This document shows positions 34,795-42,855 of a stretch of 64,000 bases of DNA, one piece after another. Position 1 is the stretch's first letter, and the number at the start of each line of letters is the position of its first letter. The position numbers were made by a program, and so were the translations under genes. The stretch comes from Desulfococcus multivorans (GTDB lineage: Bacteria > Desulfobacterota > Desulfobacteria > Desulfobacterales > Desulfococcaceae): assembly GCF_001854245.1 (NCBI RefSeq), contig NZ_CP015381.1, positions 3,631,001 to 3,695,000 on the forward strand, in the 5' to 3' direction. A model generated the notes under the pieces. The model saw only the letters and a program-made list of their open reading frames with translations, had not been told where the DNA came from and searched no databases.

Positions 34795-36111
34795 TCAATC
34801 CCTTCCCTGAAGCGCTCTTGCTGATCCGGTTTCCGTTCTTTCCATCAGATATCGTTTTGCGGCAAGAAACCCGGAAATATAAACAAACGGATACATCAGT
34901 CCGTTCTGTGTGATGAGGTGTTGATAGGGCATTGCCACGACCAGTACGGCGACAACACCAGTCCATCCGAGAGCGACGGCACCTGAAATATCCGTCTGCT
35001 CCCGCAATTTCATGGCGTCACTCAACACCAACAGCATGAACCACAGAATGTAAAGAATCCCCAATAGACCGATTTCCCAGATAAAATGTCCCAAACCCGT
35101 CTGTTTTCCCCCCAGGCGCCTGTATTCATCGGTATATTCCCCCTGGAGCTTCCTTGAAAAAGCGACACCGGCATTGCCAATCCCAACGCCCCAGAACAAT
35201 CTGAACAAATCGTCGGCATTTTCCTGATAGGCGTATATGATCGAATCGATTCTGCTGGCCTCGGTCTCGATGCCGCCGATCACATATTCGGCGTCCTTGC
35301 CTTTGTACAGGTAGTCCGCGGCATTACCCTCAGTGTAGAACTCGATGACACTCGTATTGTTTCGCGCATACATGTTGTCATAGATGTAGCTGAAACCCAT
35401 GACCGTTATCACTAAAGCCGGTATCACGCCCGCGAGAACTTTAACGCGCGAGGCTTTGTTTACGCCAAAAATCGTGGGCAGCAGAATGGCCAGGGGCAGC
35501 AGAATGATTGTGGCCTTGGTTTCATTGATGGCGGTCGGCAGGAACGATACGGCAACCAGTATCGCGAAGGTTTTCAGGGCAATGCGCTTTTTCAGATAAA
35601 ACCCGATCAAGACCGCGATCGTGCAGATCAGAAACAGGGTCAGGATCGGCGCGGCCGTCAAGGTGCCGGCGATATAGTCTCCGGAAAACATATGGGCATA
35701 TTCAAATAGCCTCTGGTATAATGCCAGAGGGAATTGAAGGACAGCGATGGACAGCAGGGCAATGAGATGCCCTTTCATCTTCTCGTCGGAAATATCGCAT
35801 ATCATCGGCAGGAAATAAAACGGCAGGAACTTGAAATAGGTTCTGATTCCGGCTAGAATCGCAAAGGGTTGAACCTGGTTTCCGATCAATCCGATGGCAA
35901 TGTGCACCGTGAACACAAAATAGAAAAACAGGTAGCGCGGCTGCACTTTCATTTTTCTGTACAGCGCGAAATAGAGCAATACGTATACGCCGACGACCAT
36001 CGAAATCATTTCCGGCAGAATTGCAAATACCTTCAGCTCTAATCCGATTTTCTTAATTACATACTCAATGATGTACACAAAGAAAAACAATAGATAAACA
36101 AGATAGTTCAT
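34795..36111 (-). CDS. O-antigen ligase/polymerase-like membrane protein
   Basis: A 438-residue integral membrane protein with about ten hydrophobic segments. A large periplasmic loop (about residues 230-320, including SVIEFYTEGNAADYLYKG and RLFWGVGIGNAGVAFSRKLQGEY) lies before the C-terminal helices, and FRLFWGVGIGNAG-H-like features match the Wzy_C/O-antigen-ligase fold. It likely polymerises or ligates lipid-linked repeat units. No Wzx flippase gene is seen in the window. The last two codons nearly meet the next gene, so both are one transcript. Confidence 0.75.
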   Translation of the reverse strand: MNYLVYLLFFFVYIIEYVIKKIGLELKVFAILPEMISMVVGVYVLLYFALYRKMKVQPRYLFFYFVFTVHIAIGLIGNQVQPFAILAGIRTYFKFLPFYFLPMICDISDEKMKGHLIALLSIAVLQFPLALYQRLFEYAHMFSGDYIAGTLTAAPILTLFLICTIAVLIGFYLKKRIALKTFAILVAVSFLPTAINETKATIILLPLAILLPTIFGVNKASRVKVLAGVIPALVITVMGFSYIYDNMYARNNTSVIEFYTEGNAADYLYKGKDAEYVIGGIETEASRIDSIIYAYQENADDLFRLFWGVGIGNAGVAFSRKLQGEYTDEYRRLGGKQTGLGHFIWEIGLLGILYILWFMLLVLSDAMKLREQTDISGAVALGWTGVVAVLVVAMPYQHLITQNGLMYPFVYISGFLAAKRYLMERTETGSARALQGRD

Positions 36112-36158
36112 GATGTAATAACTTTTGTATTATGAGGATGGGTTACGTTCTATCAATA

Positions 36159-36971
36159 TCAATCCAACAGGCCCTTTGCCTTTTCATAGACAGGAAGGCA
36201 GAGCTGATCGACGATATTTCGTTCTCTGTTGGAAAGCCGATTTTTCTTGCCGGTGCTTTTCCGGTGAATGTGATCGCAGTATCGATCCTGATAATCGAGA
36301 TCAATAAACCGGTAGATTTTGGGAAGCCGACGCTGGGGGTCGTTGACGAGATCGTCGTACTCGATCACCATGACGGCATCCTTATCGAGCCTTTCTTTAA
36401 GCTCGAACAGTTGAGAAACCTTTCCGTTGTATGACAGACACGCCTTCATCAATCTCGAGATGGCGATCGGCCCGAAGCGACGGTATCTCCGGGCCAGGCG
36501 GTCATCCAGAAACCCGGCGCCGCAGGCCTTGAAAAGCTCGTCCAGCGTCCATCGTCGCCAGTTGTACATCAGGGAATACACCACCGAGAACGGATTTCTC
36601 AGTACCCAGAGGATCCTGCAGCCGCAGTCATGTTCGAAATACTCCCGGTAACACTCATTCAGATAGGTCGTTTGAAAACAGAAGCGGCCGGGGGCATCGA
36701 GTTCCACTTCACCCGCCAGGATAAGGGCGGCGTCAAGTTCATCGTCTTTCCCGAACCAGTAGTTGGTCATCCCGTCACTCAGGGTAATGACCCTGGAAAG
36801 CATGGTGGTTCCCGACCGCTGGCAACCCGTTACCAAAACGGATTTCGGGAATCGATCCAGCCGGTTCAGCAAACGGCATCCTCTTGGCCTCACCCGGCGG
36901 GCAAACTGTCGCCAGGTCTTGATTCCGCATTTCTCTGTGTGCATGGGTCCGCTGATTTTCGTCATCTGCAT
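36159..36971 (-). CDS. Sulfotransferase, second copy
   Basis: A 270-residue sulfotransferase-like protein. SVLVTGCQRSGTTMLSRVI (residues 45-62) is the phosphosulfate-binding loop, and RILWVLRNPFSVVYSLMYNW is the 3'-phosphate-binding segment. EYDDLVNDPQRRLPKIYRFI is the usual C-terminal helix. It is shorter than the other sulfotransferase (322 residues) but contains both binding motifs. Two sulfotransferases in one locus suggest a polymer sulfated at two positions. Substrate unknown. Confidence 0.8.
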   Translation of the reverse strand: MQMTKISGPMHTEKCGIKTWRQFARRVRPRGCRLLNRLDRFPKSVLVTGCQRSGTTMLSRVITLSDGMTNYWFGKDDELDAALILAGEVELDAPGRFCFQTTYLNECYREYFEHDCGCRILWVLRNPFSVVYSLMYNWRRWTLDELFKACGAGFLDDRLARRYRRFGPIAISRLMKACLSYNGKVSQLFELKERLDKDAVMVIEYDDLVNDPQRRLPKIYRFIDLDYQDRYCDHIHRKSTGKKNRLSNRERNIVDQLCLPVYEKAKGLLD

Positions 36972-36986
36972 CTCGCTAGATCGTGA

Positions 36987-38177
36987 TTAATTTTGGGCGA
37001 TGCGTTGATACAATCCGGCATATTGGCATAATACATTCACCCAATCAAATTCCCGCGCTTTTTTCAGTGCGTTCTTCCCCATTTCCTGCTGTAATTTTTC
37101 ATTATTCAACAAAATCGACAACTTCTCGGCAACCTGATGCGGACGCCCAGGTTCGATGATAAATCCGTTTTTCCCATCTTCCAATGCGGAACTGGCATCG
37201 CTGTTGTTGAATATACGAGTCGCGACGACCGGCTTGCCCACCGCCATGGCTTCAAGGGTCGTCAGCCCGAAGGATTCCGAGAAGGATGTACTGATAAAGG
37301 CATTGGCAGCCGAATAGTAATCCAGCAACAACCTGTCCGGCGTCTGAAAATTCATCGGATCGATGTGTTCGTTTTTGGGAATCTGCCCGGGAAAAATGAC
37401 GTTGGCATACAAACCATATCCGGATACGAGATCGGACAACATTTTTTCATTGTCTTTCCCGACCAGTACGAGTTTCACATCCGGCACGGATTCTTTCAAC
37501 GTCGCCATACCCGCCAATAAGATATCGAAGCCCTTCACTTTATTGTTCCTGCCGACGGCGATGACGATTTTATCGCTTTCCTTCAGGCCTAACCGTTCTC
37601 TTGCCGCTTTCATCCCGGACGCATGACGTCGGATATACTGAAGGTTTATCCCGTTCGGAATCATAACGGATTCTTTTTCGGCCAACTCATCAATATTTTT
37701 TTTGACGATAGCACTGATAGCCGTGTTGCAAGCCGATCCTTTTAAAATATCCCGGATTTCAAGCTCTCGTTTCCGGTCGATCCGCTCTCCGTAACCGATT
37801 TCTCCACATTTCAAGATATCATCCCCGTGGGGCGTCAGAATGGTCTTATACCCGATCCGTTTTTGATACCTGTTGAGAACCATGCCCATATCCATGATGC
37901 CGTGCAGATGGATAACGTCGATGCCGAACACTATTTTTTCGATCAGTAATATCAAAAAATAATTCAAGTCTTTATTCCGGCACAATTTCGGATAGACGTG
38001 GTACGGATAGGGAAAATTATTTTTTATCCGGTATCTGAAATTCCCACACCGCAGCAGTCTTGCATCCAATGCATCGTAATCGCGCAACAATCTCATGATA
38101 TTGTGGACGACGATCTCCTTTCCGCCGATGTGCGGCAAAAAGGACGAACACATCAGGACTATTTTTTTTTTCTTCAT
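36987..38177 (-). CDS. Glycosyltransferase family 4 protein
   Basis: A 396-residue GT-B protein. The N-terminal loop is LMCSSFLPHIGGKEIVVHNIMRLL, the donor half has IVIAVGRNNKVKGFDILLAGM and FISTSFSESFGLTTLEAMAVGKPVVA with an intact E-x7-E, and the C-terminus is NALKKAREFDWVNV. It is followed on its strand by the shorter sulfotransferase gene with a 15-bp gap. A heptad-repeat hairpin lies between it and the next upstream gene. Sugar unknown. Confidence 0.85.
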   Translation of the reverse strand: MKKKKIVLMCSSFLPHIGGKEIVVHNIMRLLRDYDALDARLLRCGNFRYRIKNNFPYPYHVYPKLCRNKDLNYFLILLIEKIVFGIDVIHLHGIMDMGMVLNRYQKRIGYKTILTPHGDDILKCGEIGYGERIDRKRELEIRDILKGSACNTAISAIVKKNIDELAEKESVMIPNGINLQYIRRHASGMKAARERLGLKESDKIVIAVGRNNKVKGFDILLAGMATLKESVPDVKLVLVGKDNEKMLSDLVSGYGLYANVIFPGQIPKNEHIDPMNFQTPDRLLLDYYSAANAFISTSFSESFGLTTLEAMAVGKPVVATRIFNNSDASSALEDGKNGFIIEPGRPHQVAEKLSILLNNEKLQQEMGKNALKKAREFDWVNVLCQYAGLYQRIAQN

Positions 38178-38219
38178 TCGGCAAAAGTCCTCTGGTCAAC
38201 TTTCGGCTTTGTAGAGATT

Positions 38220-38301
38220 GAAGGCTAAAGACTGAAGGGGTGCGTCTGTGACGAACGGCGTGTTTATGCCCCTTCAGTCTTCAGTCTTCAGCCTTCAGCC
38301 T
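38220..38301 (-). repeat. Heptad-repeat hairpin, copy 2
   Basis: The left arm (38220-38240) is made of AAGGCTAAAGACTGAAGGGG-type heptads; the right arm (38269-38300) is its complement in reverse order (CCCCTTCAGTCTTCAG then more heptads). The spacer TGCGTCTGTGACGAACGGC is nearly the same as in the copy at 47386. It starts about 20 bp after the stop of the upstream minus-strand gene, so it would form a strong 3' hairpin in the transcript. Confidence 0.75.
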
Positions 38302-38320
38302 TATTTCAGCCTTTAAAGCC

Positions 38321-39484
38321 TCACTTGAACAACATCGTTATCTCATTCGATAGTCTGGATGCCGTTTTTTCGATGGACTGCTCCCGGAGAAACCGTCTGA
38401 TAGGGTCATAATAGTAAACAGCACCCCGATGCTTCGCCGTCAATATGGCCTCTTTCAACGATTGGTCATCTCCGGGTTTGTATAATATCCCGACGTCGTA
38501 TTTTTCCACGCACTCGTTTAGCGGGTAGATATCCGGGCCGATAAAGGGCCTTTTGTTGACCAGGCTGTCGATCATCAGACCGGTCAACTGAACGTTTTTC
38601 TCATACTTGTTCATAATGGGAATGATGGAAAAATGCGCCTTCTGAATTTCATCGTGATAGGCTTGGTGGGTCAGATAATTCAAATTGACGATAATATTTC
38701 CGCCATGATCTGAATGCGATCTGAGCAGTGCCTCATAATCGGCATCCAACCCCTCGGCAACGGCGCCGCCGACATAATAATCGATATCGTCATGGTTTCC
38801 GACGACATCGATCACGGACGGGATATCCTTATCATCCCGGATAATGCCCAGGGTGCATATTCTGAATCGCTCATGCATCCGATGTCGGTTGTCCACATCG
38901 ATGAGATCTTCCGAAACGGTGTTGTAGGGAATCAACAGCCTGTGATTTTTGCTTCCCGTTCTCTTGAAAAATTTTTCATGGTCTCCTGCCAGGTACAAAA
39001 TCAACTTCGATCTCGACAGGTTATAATTCAGAAGAAAGGGAACCCAGAAGGATCTGCCCCAGGGCCTTATTTTCCCCCTCAAATGTTTCAGGGAGTGGAC
39101 AACGGGGATCGTATGTTCAAACCGGATTCCTGAATAGCAGATGAAGGGCACCGTATAGACATCATAGGATGACAGGATCCATATGTTGACATCCGTCGCC
39201 GATAATTTTTTTCCGATGTCCCTGTAGAATGCCGCCAAAGCCGGATGGACCATGAGACCGACAAACCTGCTGGATTCCAGCGCGGAAAAGCGCTTTGTCG
39301 GCAAGGCATCGGCGACATTGACCATGCTGAAATCCTCTTTTTCATATCTTCGATGCAGGGTATGGTTAAAATCGGCGATCAGCACCTCGATCCCGGCGGT
39401 TCTCAGCAATTCCGCCAGATAACGATTGAAGTAGGCGTGGTGTCCCTCTTCACGAAGAGACGGATCTATGATTCCTATTTTCAT
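38321..39484 (-). CDS. Glycosyltransferase-like protein (GT-B)
   Basis: A 387-residue protein starting MKIGIIDPSLREEGHHAYF, with an acceptor loop E-G-H-H. The second half shows RICTLGIIRDDKDIPSVIDVV and SIIPIMNKYEKNVQLTGLMIDSLVNKRPFIG in the place of the usual donor-binding motif; the E-x7-E motif is not intact (EKNVQLTGL), so it is a divergent GT-B enzyme or an inactive homologue. It has no signal peptide. The stop lies about 20 bp before the heptad-repeat hairpin. Function in sugar transfer is inferred from context. Confidence 0.65.
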   Translation of the reverse strand: MKIGIIDPSLREEGHHAYFNRYLAELLRTAGIEVLIADFNHTLHRRYEKEDFSMVNVADALPTKRFSALESSRFVGLMVHPALAAFYRDIGKKLSATDVNIWILSSYDVYTVPFICYSGIRFEHTIPVVHSLKHLRGKIRPWGRSFWVPFLLNYNLSRSKLILYLAGDHEKFFKRTGSKNHRLLIPYNTVSEDLIDVDNRHRMHERFRICTLGIIRDDKDIPSVIDVVGNHDDIDYYVGGAVAEGLDADYEALLRSHSDHGGNIIVNLNYLTHQAYHDEIQKAHFSIIPIMNKYEKNVQLTGLMIDSLVNKRPFIGPDIYPLNECVEKYDVGILYKPGDDQSLKEAILTAKHRGAVYYYDPIRRFLREQSIEKTASRLSNEITMLFK

Positions 39485-39526
39485 TGCGACATCAAATCCT
39501 TCGACATAATTTACCCCTTGTGAGGA

Positions 39527-40390
39527 TCAGCCGGCCTGTCGTTTTTTTCGGGATTGACGGTTTTGATCGTGGAGGATATCGGTCCAGAACGATTTATCGT
39601 ATTTGTGCCAGGCATGGCATCCAAAAGGCAAAACCAGATTATTCCTTTCAAAACAATATCCCGGATCTTTATCAAATCCAAACTTCAATGCCAGTTCCGC
39701 CGGTGAAACCTTGAAATCCGGATAAAAATATTTCGCATGATCAGCCCAGAATCCGTCCTCGTTTCGGGTGTAGCCGTACTTGATCAGAATTGATTTTCTG
39801 AGCTTGGGCGTAAAAAGCAATAACAACAGCGGCAGCATGAACATCTTTTCCGCCCTGGATCTCTTGATCGTGATCAGTTTCCAGAGTTTCCAATTGCTTA
39901 TGGTGGTTTTCGTCGAATCGAGAACCCTTAAAAAGCTCTCTGTTTTTCTAAGGGAAAAGCCGCCGTTTCCACATCGGCCCAGCACCTTCCCGGAACCGCC
40001 GGGAACCTCATGAATCCACGGCGGGGCAATGTAATCATAGTCCAGTTGACACCATGCTTCCAACTGATCCGAAAAAACCAATGCATCCAAATGATAAATC
40101 AACAAGAATTCATAGTCTGAAAAAGACCGATAAAACTCAGGCGACAGCAATAACTTATTATGGGCCTGTGCGCTTCCGAAGTACTTTTTGTCAAACTCCT
40201 TGATCCTGAAGTTCATATCCGGATTCCGGGCTCCCCGGGGGGCGACAAAATAGCGGTCATACCGGCTCAAACAGCGATTCAACTGGTTTAAGGATATTCT
40301 CTCCTCTTCCGACAATTCATTGTTGAGGGACAACGGCACCGCAACGGCAACCAATTTCGTGGGTTCTGCTTCTGGAGGATTCATCATCAT
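39527..40390 (-). CDS. DUF5672-like glycosyltransferase
   Basis: A 287-residue protein of the DUF5672 type, frequent in polysaccharide loci. Conserved pieces are LLSPEFYRSFSDYEFLLIYHLDALVFSDQL (D-x-D-like HLDAL), YDYIAPPWIH, GRCGNGGFSLRKTESFLRVL and EDGFWADH. The GNGGFSLR and EDGFW motifs are typical. Family members behave like GT-A glycosyltransferases that use a nucleotide sugar. The ATG run at 40382-40390 gives the start; the frame is open further upstream into the acyltransferase gene, so the exact first codon is uncertain. Confidence 0.7.
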   Translation of the reverse strand: MMMNPPEAEPTKLVAVAVPLSLNNELSEEERISLNQLNRCLSRYDRYFVAPRGARNPDMNFRIKEFDKKYFGSAQAHNKLLLSPEFYRSFSDYEFLLIYHLDALVFSDQLEAWCQLDYDYIAPPWIHEVPGGSGKVLGRCGNGGFSLRKTESFLRVLDSTKTTISNWKLWKLITIKRSRAEKMFMLPLLLLLFTPKLRKSILIKYGYTRNEDGFWADHAKYFYPDFKVSPAELALKFGFDKDPGYCFERNNLVLPFGCHAWHKYDKSFWTDILHDQNRQSRKKRQAG

Positions 40391-40412
40391 GGCGTTATCT
40401 TTTGAGGTTGGG

Positions 40413-41108
40413 TCAGGCGGGTATATCCTGACGCTTTTTAATGACCGTTGCCGGGTTACCCGCGGCAATACTATCAGGAGGGATATCCCGGGTAACTAAA
40501 GATCCGGCACCAACGACCGCATTCTCTCCGATGGTCACGCCGCTCGTTACAATAACCCCCACCCCCAGCCAGGCGCCGTCTCCGATAACGATCGGCCCCT
40601 TGCTTTCAAGCGGCTGATCAACGATGAGCATGCCGGGTTTCACGCCGTGATTATAGGAGTAGAGGCAGCAATAGGGGGCCAGCATGACATGTTTGCCGAT
40701 GTGAATCGATGAATGAAAGGCATTGATCTGACATCTGGGGTGGATACTGGCCTTCTCATCGATGAACAGGCTTCCCCCTGTTCCGGTTTCCATGAAAACC
40801 TGGCGGAACACCTTGACTTCATCCGCCAGCACCATTTTCCCCGTGCCCTGCCTTTTGAAAAGGATGCATCCGTCATCGATAAACACGTGCCTGCCAAGGG
40901 TGAGTTCATCATGGTCGACGATTACGGAAGGCGCAATGTATCCGCTGTCGGCCAGGTATGCCAATCTCACTCTGGATTTGTGCGGCGCCGTGAACAGGGC
41001 CGCCATTCTCATGGCAAAACGGCCGAAGGGATTCAAACCGCCGCTTCGGATCCAGAATTTCGTCCAGAGCCGCACAATTCTGTAGTCCGGTCTGTAAAAA
41101 GGTTTCAT
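40413..41108 (-). CDS. Hexapeptide-repeat acyltransferase
   Basis: A 231-residue left-handed beta-helix protein of the maltose/galactoside O-acetyltransferase-like type. Hexad repeats: LTLGRHVFIDDGCILFKR, GSLFIDEKASIHPRCQI, SIHIGKHVMLAPYCCLYSYNHGV and PIVIGDGAWLGVGVIVTSGVTIGENAVVGAGSLVT. The candidate catalytic His is in SYNHGV. C-terminal IPPDSIAAGNPATVIKKR is typical. The first 50 residues are a non-repeat cap. It likely acetylates a sugar in polymer synthesis and is a second acyltransferase besides the one at 29396-29953. Confidence 0.85.
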   Translation of the reverse strand: MKPFYRPDYRIVRLWTKFWIRSGGLNPFGRFAMRMAALFTAPHKSRVRLAYLADSGYIAPSVIVDHDELTLGRHVFIDDGCILFKRQGTGKMVLADEVKVFRQVFMETGTGGSLFIDEKASIHPRCQINAFHSSIHIGKHVMLAPYCCLYSYNHGVKPGMLIVDQPLESKGPIVIGDGAWLGVGVIVTSGVTIGENAVVGAGSLVTRDIPPDSIAAGNPATVIKKRQDIPA

Positions 41109-41145
41109 ATGCGGTATATATCTCCAGGATTACGCCGGGTGCGCG

Positions 41146-42090
41146 TCAGTCGCCTTTATGTCCTCGATCGGCAGGGAAACTCAACGCCAACGGCATCAGG
41201 CCGGAAAATGTCTTGACGACCTTTATTTTCTGGTATGCACTGAAGGCGATCATCAGTACCGCTGCGCCGATGGTCACGGCGGCATCGACCCACGTGATGC
41301 CGCTTGTTCGATATAGAGAACAGGCAGGAACAAGCAACAGCATCATCGGGAGGATATGGCCGACAAAGACCGTTTTCATGCCGTATATCGGAGAAAACGG
41401 TGCCGGGTAACGGTTGCGGGAATAGGCCGTTATCACGTATCGAATGTGGCTGATCCATAAGCCGGCGTTGATGATCGCGCAGGAAAGGATCAGCACGGCG
41501 ATGAAGATGTACCCCGGGCCCGCTGCCTCCGGAAACCCCACGCTCGCCGTGAGGAAACCCGCACCGCCGTACAGACCGGCGGAAATCAAAAGCCACGGCA
41601 GACGGTTATGACGCCACGCGGATACGGCCTTTCCCTGATAGGGCATGAACCCCTGGCTGACCAGAAAGCCGGCGGCCGACAGCACGGCAAGGCCTTCCAG
41701 GACACCATGCGGCCAAATATAATTTGCAGCGGCGGAAAAAATAAATAAAAGTCCGGAAAGGGCTTCACGAGACACCCAGGATTCTTTTATATTATTAAAC
41801 AAATACAGCGCATTATACATCCTGTTCGTTTTCAGCGCCAGGGGTATGAACCCGATGGCCGCCATACCGGCGCATATCACCGGATAGAGCGGACGGGAAT
41901 CCCCGTCGGCAATGCCTGGGACAGCGATCGCTGCCGACATGACCAGATACCAGCCGGCTGCCGCCCCCCCCAGCACGAAATTCAGCGCAGCGGGAAATCC
42001 CCACGCCGTCTGATTGCTCCTCTGGACCACATTCAGGCTTTTCAATCCTTCTCTCCCGGAGATGCCTGCTCGCAATATGCCGACCACCAT
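41146..42090 (-). CDS. DmsC/NrfD-like membrane anchor subunit
   Basis: A polytopic membrane protein of about 314 residues (eight hydrophobic segments, for example ALNFVLGGAAAGWYLVMSAA, GLLFIFSAAANYIWP, GFLTASVGF). It has the character of DmsC/PsrC/NrfD anchors, which hold a ferredoxin subunit and exchange electrons with quinone. ATG 42090 overlaps the ferredoxin gene by 48 bp; the homology-like part starts near WGFPAALNFVLGG, so a later start is possible. It is encoded directly after the four-cluster ferredoxin. No molybdopterin catalytic subunit lies beside it; the GMC flavoprotein upstream is the only nearby candidate partner. Confidence 0.65.
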   Translation of the reverse strand: MVVGILRAGISGREGLKSLNVVQRSNQTAWGFPAALNFVLGGAAAGWYLVMSAAIAVPGIADGDSRPLYPVICAGMAAIGFIPLALKTNRMYNALYLFNNIKESWVSREALSGLLFIFSAAANYIWPHGVLEGLAVLSAAGFLVSQGFMPYQGKAVSAWRHNRLPWLLISAGLYGGAGFLTASVGFPEAAGPGYIFIAVLILSCAIINAGLWISHIRYVITAYSRNRYPAPFSPIYGMKTVFVGHILPMMLLLVPACSLYRTSGITWVDAAVTIGAAVLMIAFSAYQKIKVVKTFSGLMPLALSFPADRGHKGD

Positions 42091-42728
42091 TCAGGAACGA
42101 TGAAAAAAACAGCCGGCCCCGTCGACATCTGCACCTGCATCTGCGTTGTTAAGTTGTCCCGGATCAGATGGTTTATCCTGCTGTCCGGGTCATCGAGATC
42201 TCCAAAGTGCAGGGCGCCTGAACTGCACGTCGCGACACACATCGGCGTTGCCGCCTCATCTTCGCCCGGCGTCAACCCCTTTCCGAGCCCCTCGTCAATA
42301 CGGGTGTGACAAAAGGTGCATTTCGTACAGAGCCCTTTTTTGTCGATTCTCGACCGAACGTCGGAGCCCATCAACTCGCTTTCACCGACAACGACATTGT
42401 CCGCCTTCAAAACGGTCCGCGCCCCATAGGGGCAGGCAAGAACACATGAGCCGCATCCCACGCATTTGTCATGGTCTATCAGGACGATCCCGTCCGATCT
42501 GATGTAGGATGCCGTTGTGGGGCATACCATCACACAAGGCGGATCATCACAGTGCATGCAACTCTGATGGACGAATAAACGCTGCCGGTCCGAAACCGGA
42601 TTGTCGGCGCAATCGATCACCCGTCGCCACCTGTTTCCATGGACATGATGAAATTCACTGCAAGCGGTTACACACGACTCGCACCCGATACATTTTCTCA
42701 AATCAACAACCATTCCCCATCGCGGCAT
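42042..42728 (-). CDS. Four-cluster 4Fe-4S ferredoxin subunit (DmsB-like)
   Basis: A 228-residue electron-transfer protein. Four cysteine sets are visible: CIGCESCVTAC (residues 13-23), CMHCDDPPCVMVCP, CVGCGSCVLACP (near residue 89) and CTKCTFCHTR with a late CVATC. This is the DmsB/NrfC-type arrangement with four cubane clusters. It has no Tat signal, so it is on the cytoplasmic side. Its gene overlaps the anchor gene and follows the GMC oxidoreductase after the heptad-repeat hairpin. Electron donor and acceptor are unknown. Confidence 0.85.
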   Translation of the reverse strand: MPRWGMVVDLRKCIGCESCVTACSEFHHVHGNRWRRVIDCADNPVSDRQRLFVHQSCMHCDDPPCVMVCPTTASYIRSDGIVLIDHDKCVGCGSCVLACPYGARTVLKADNVVVGESELMGSDVRSRIDKKGLCTKCTFCHTRIDEGLGKGLTPGEDEAATPMCVATCSSGALHFGDLDDPDSRINHLIRDNLTTQMQVQMSTGPAVFFIVPEWWSAYCEQASPGEKD

Positions 42729-42780
42729 AACATGTCTCCCGTAATTGATCGGATACCTCGGCTTTCGGCGTTATCAGAGG

Positions 42781-42850
42781 GTCAGGCTCAAGACTGAAGT
42801 GGTGATGTCGTAACGAATGCGGCCCTTATCCCCCTTCAGTCTTCAGCCTA
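42781..42850 (-). repeat. Heptad-repeat hairpin, copy 3
   Basis: The left arm is GTCAGGCTCAAGACTGAAGTGG and its inverted partner CCCCCTTCAGTCTTCAGCCTA is at 42830-42850. The spacer differs more than in copies 2 and 4 but keeps GTCGTAACGAATGCGG against GTCYGYRACGAACGG. It lies 5 bp after the stop of the GMC gene and before the ferredoxin gene. Confidence 0.7.
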
Positions 42851-42855
42851 TCCCG

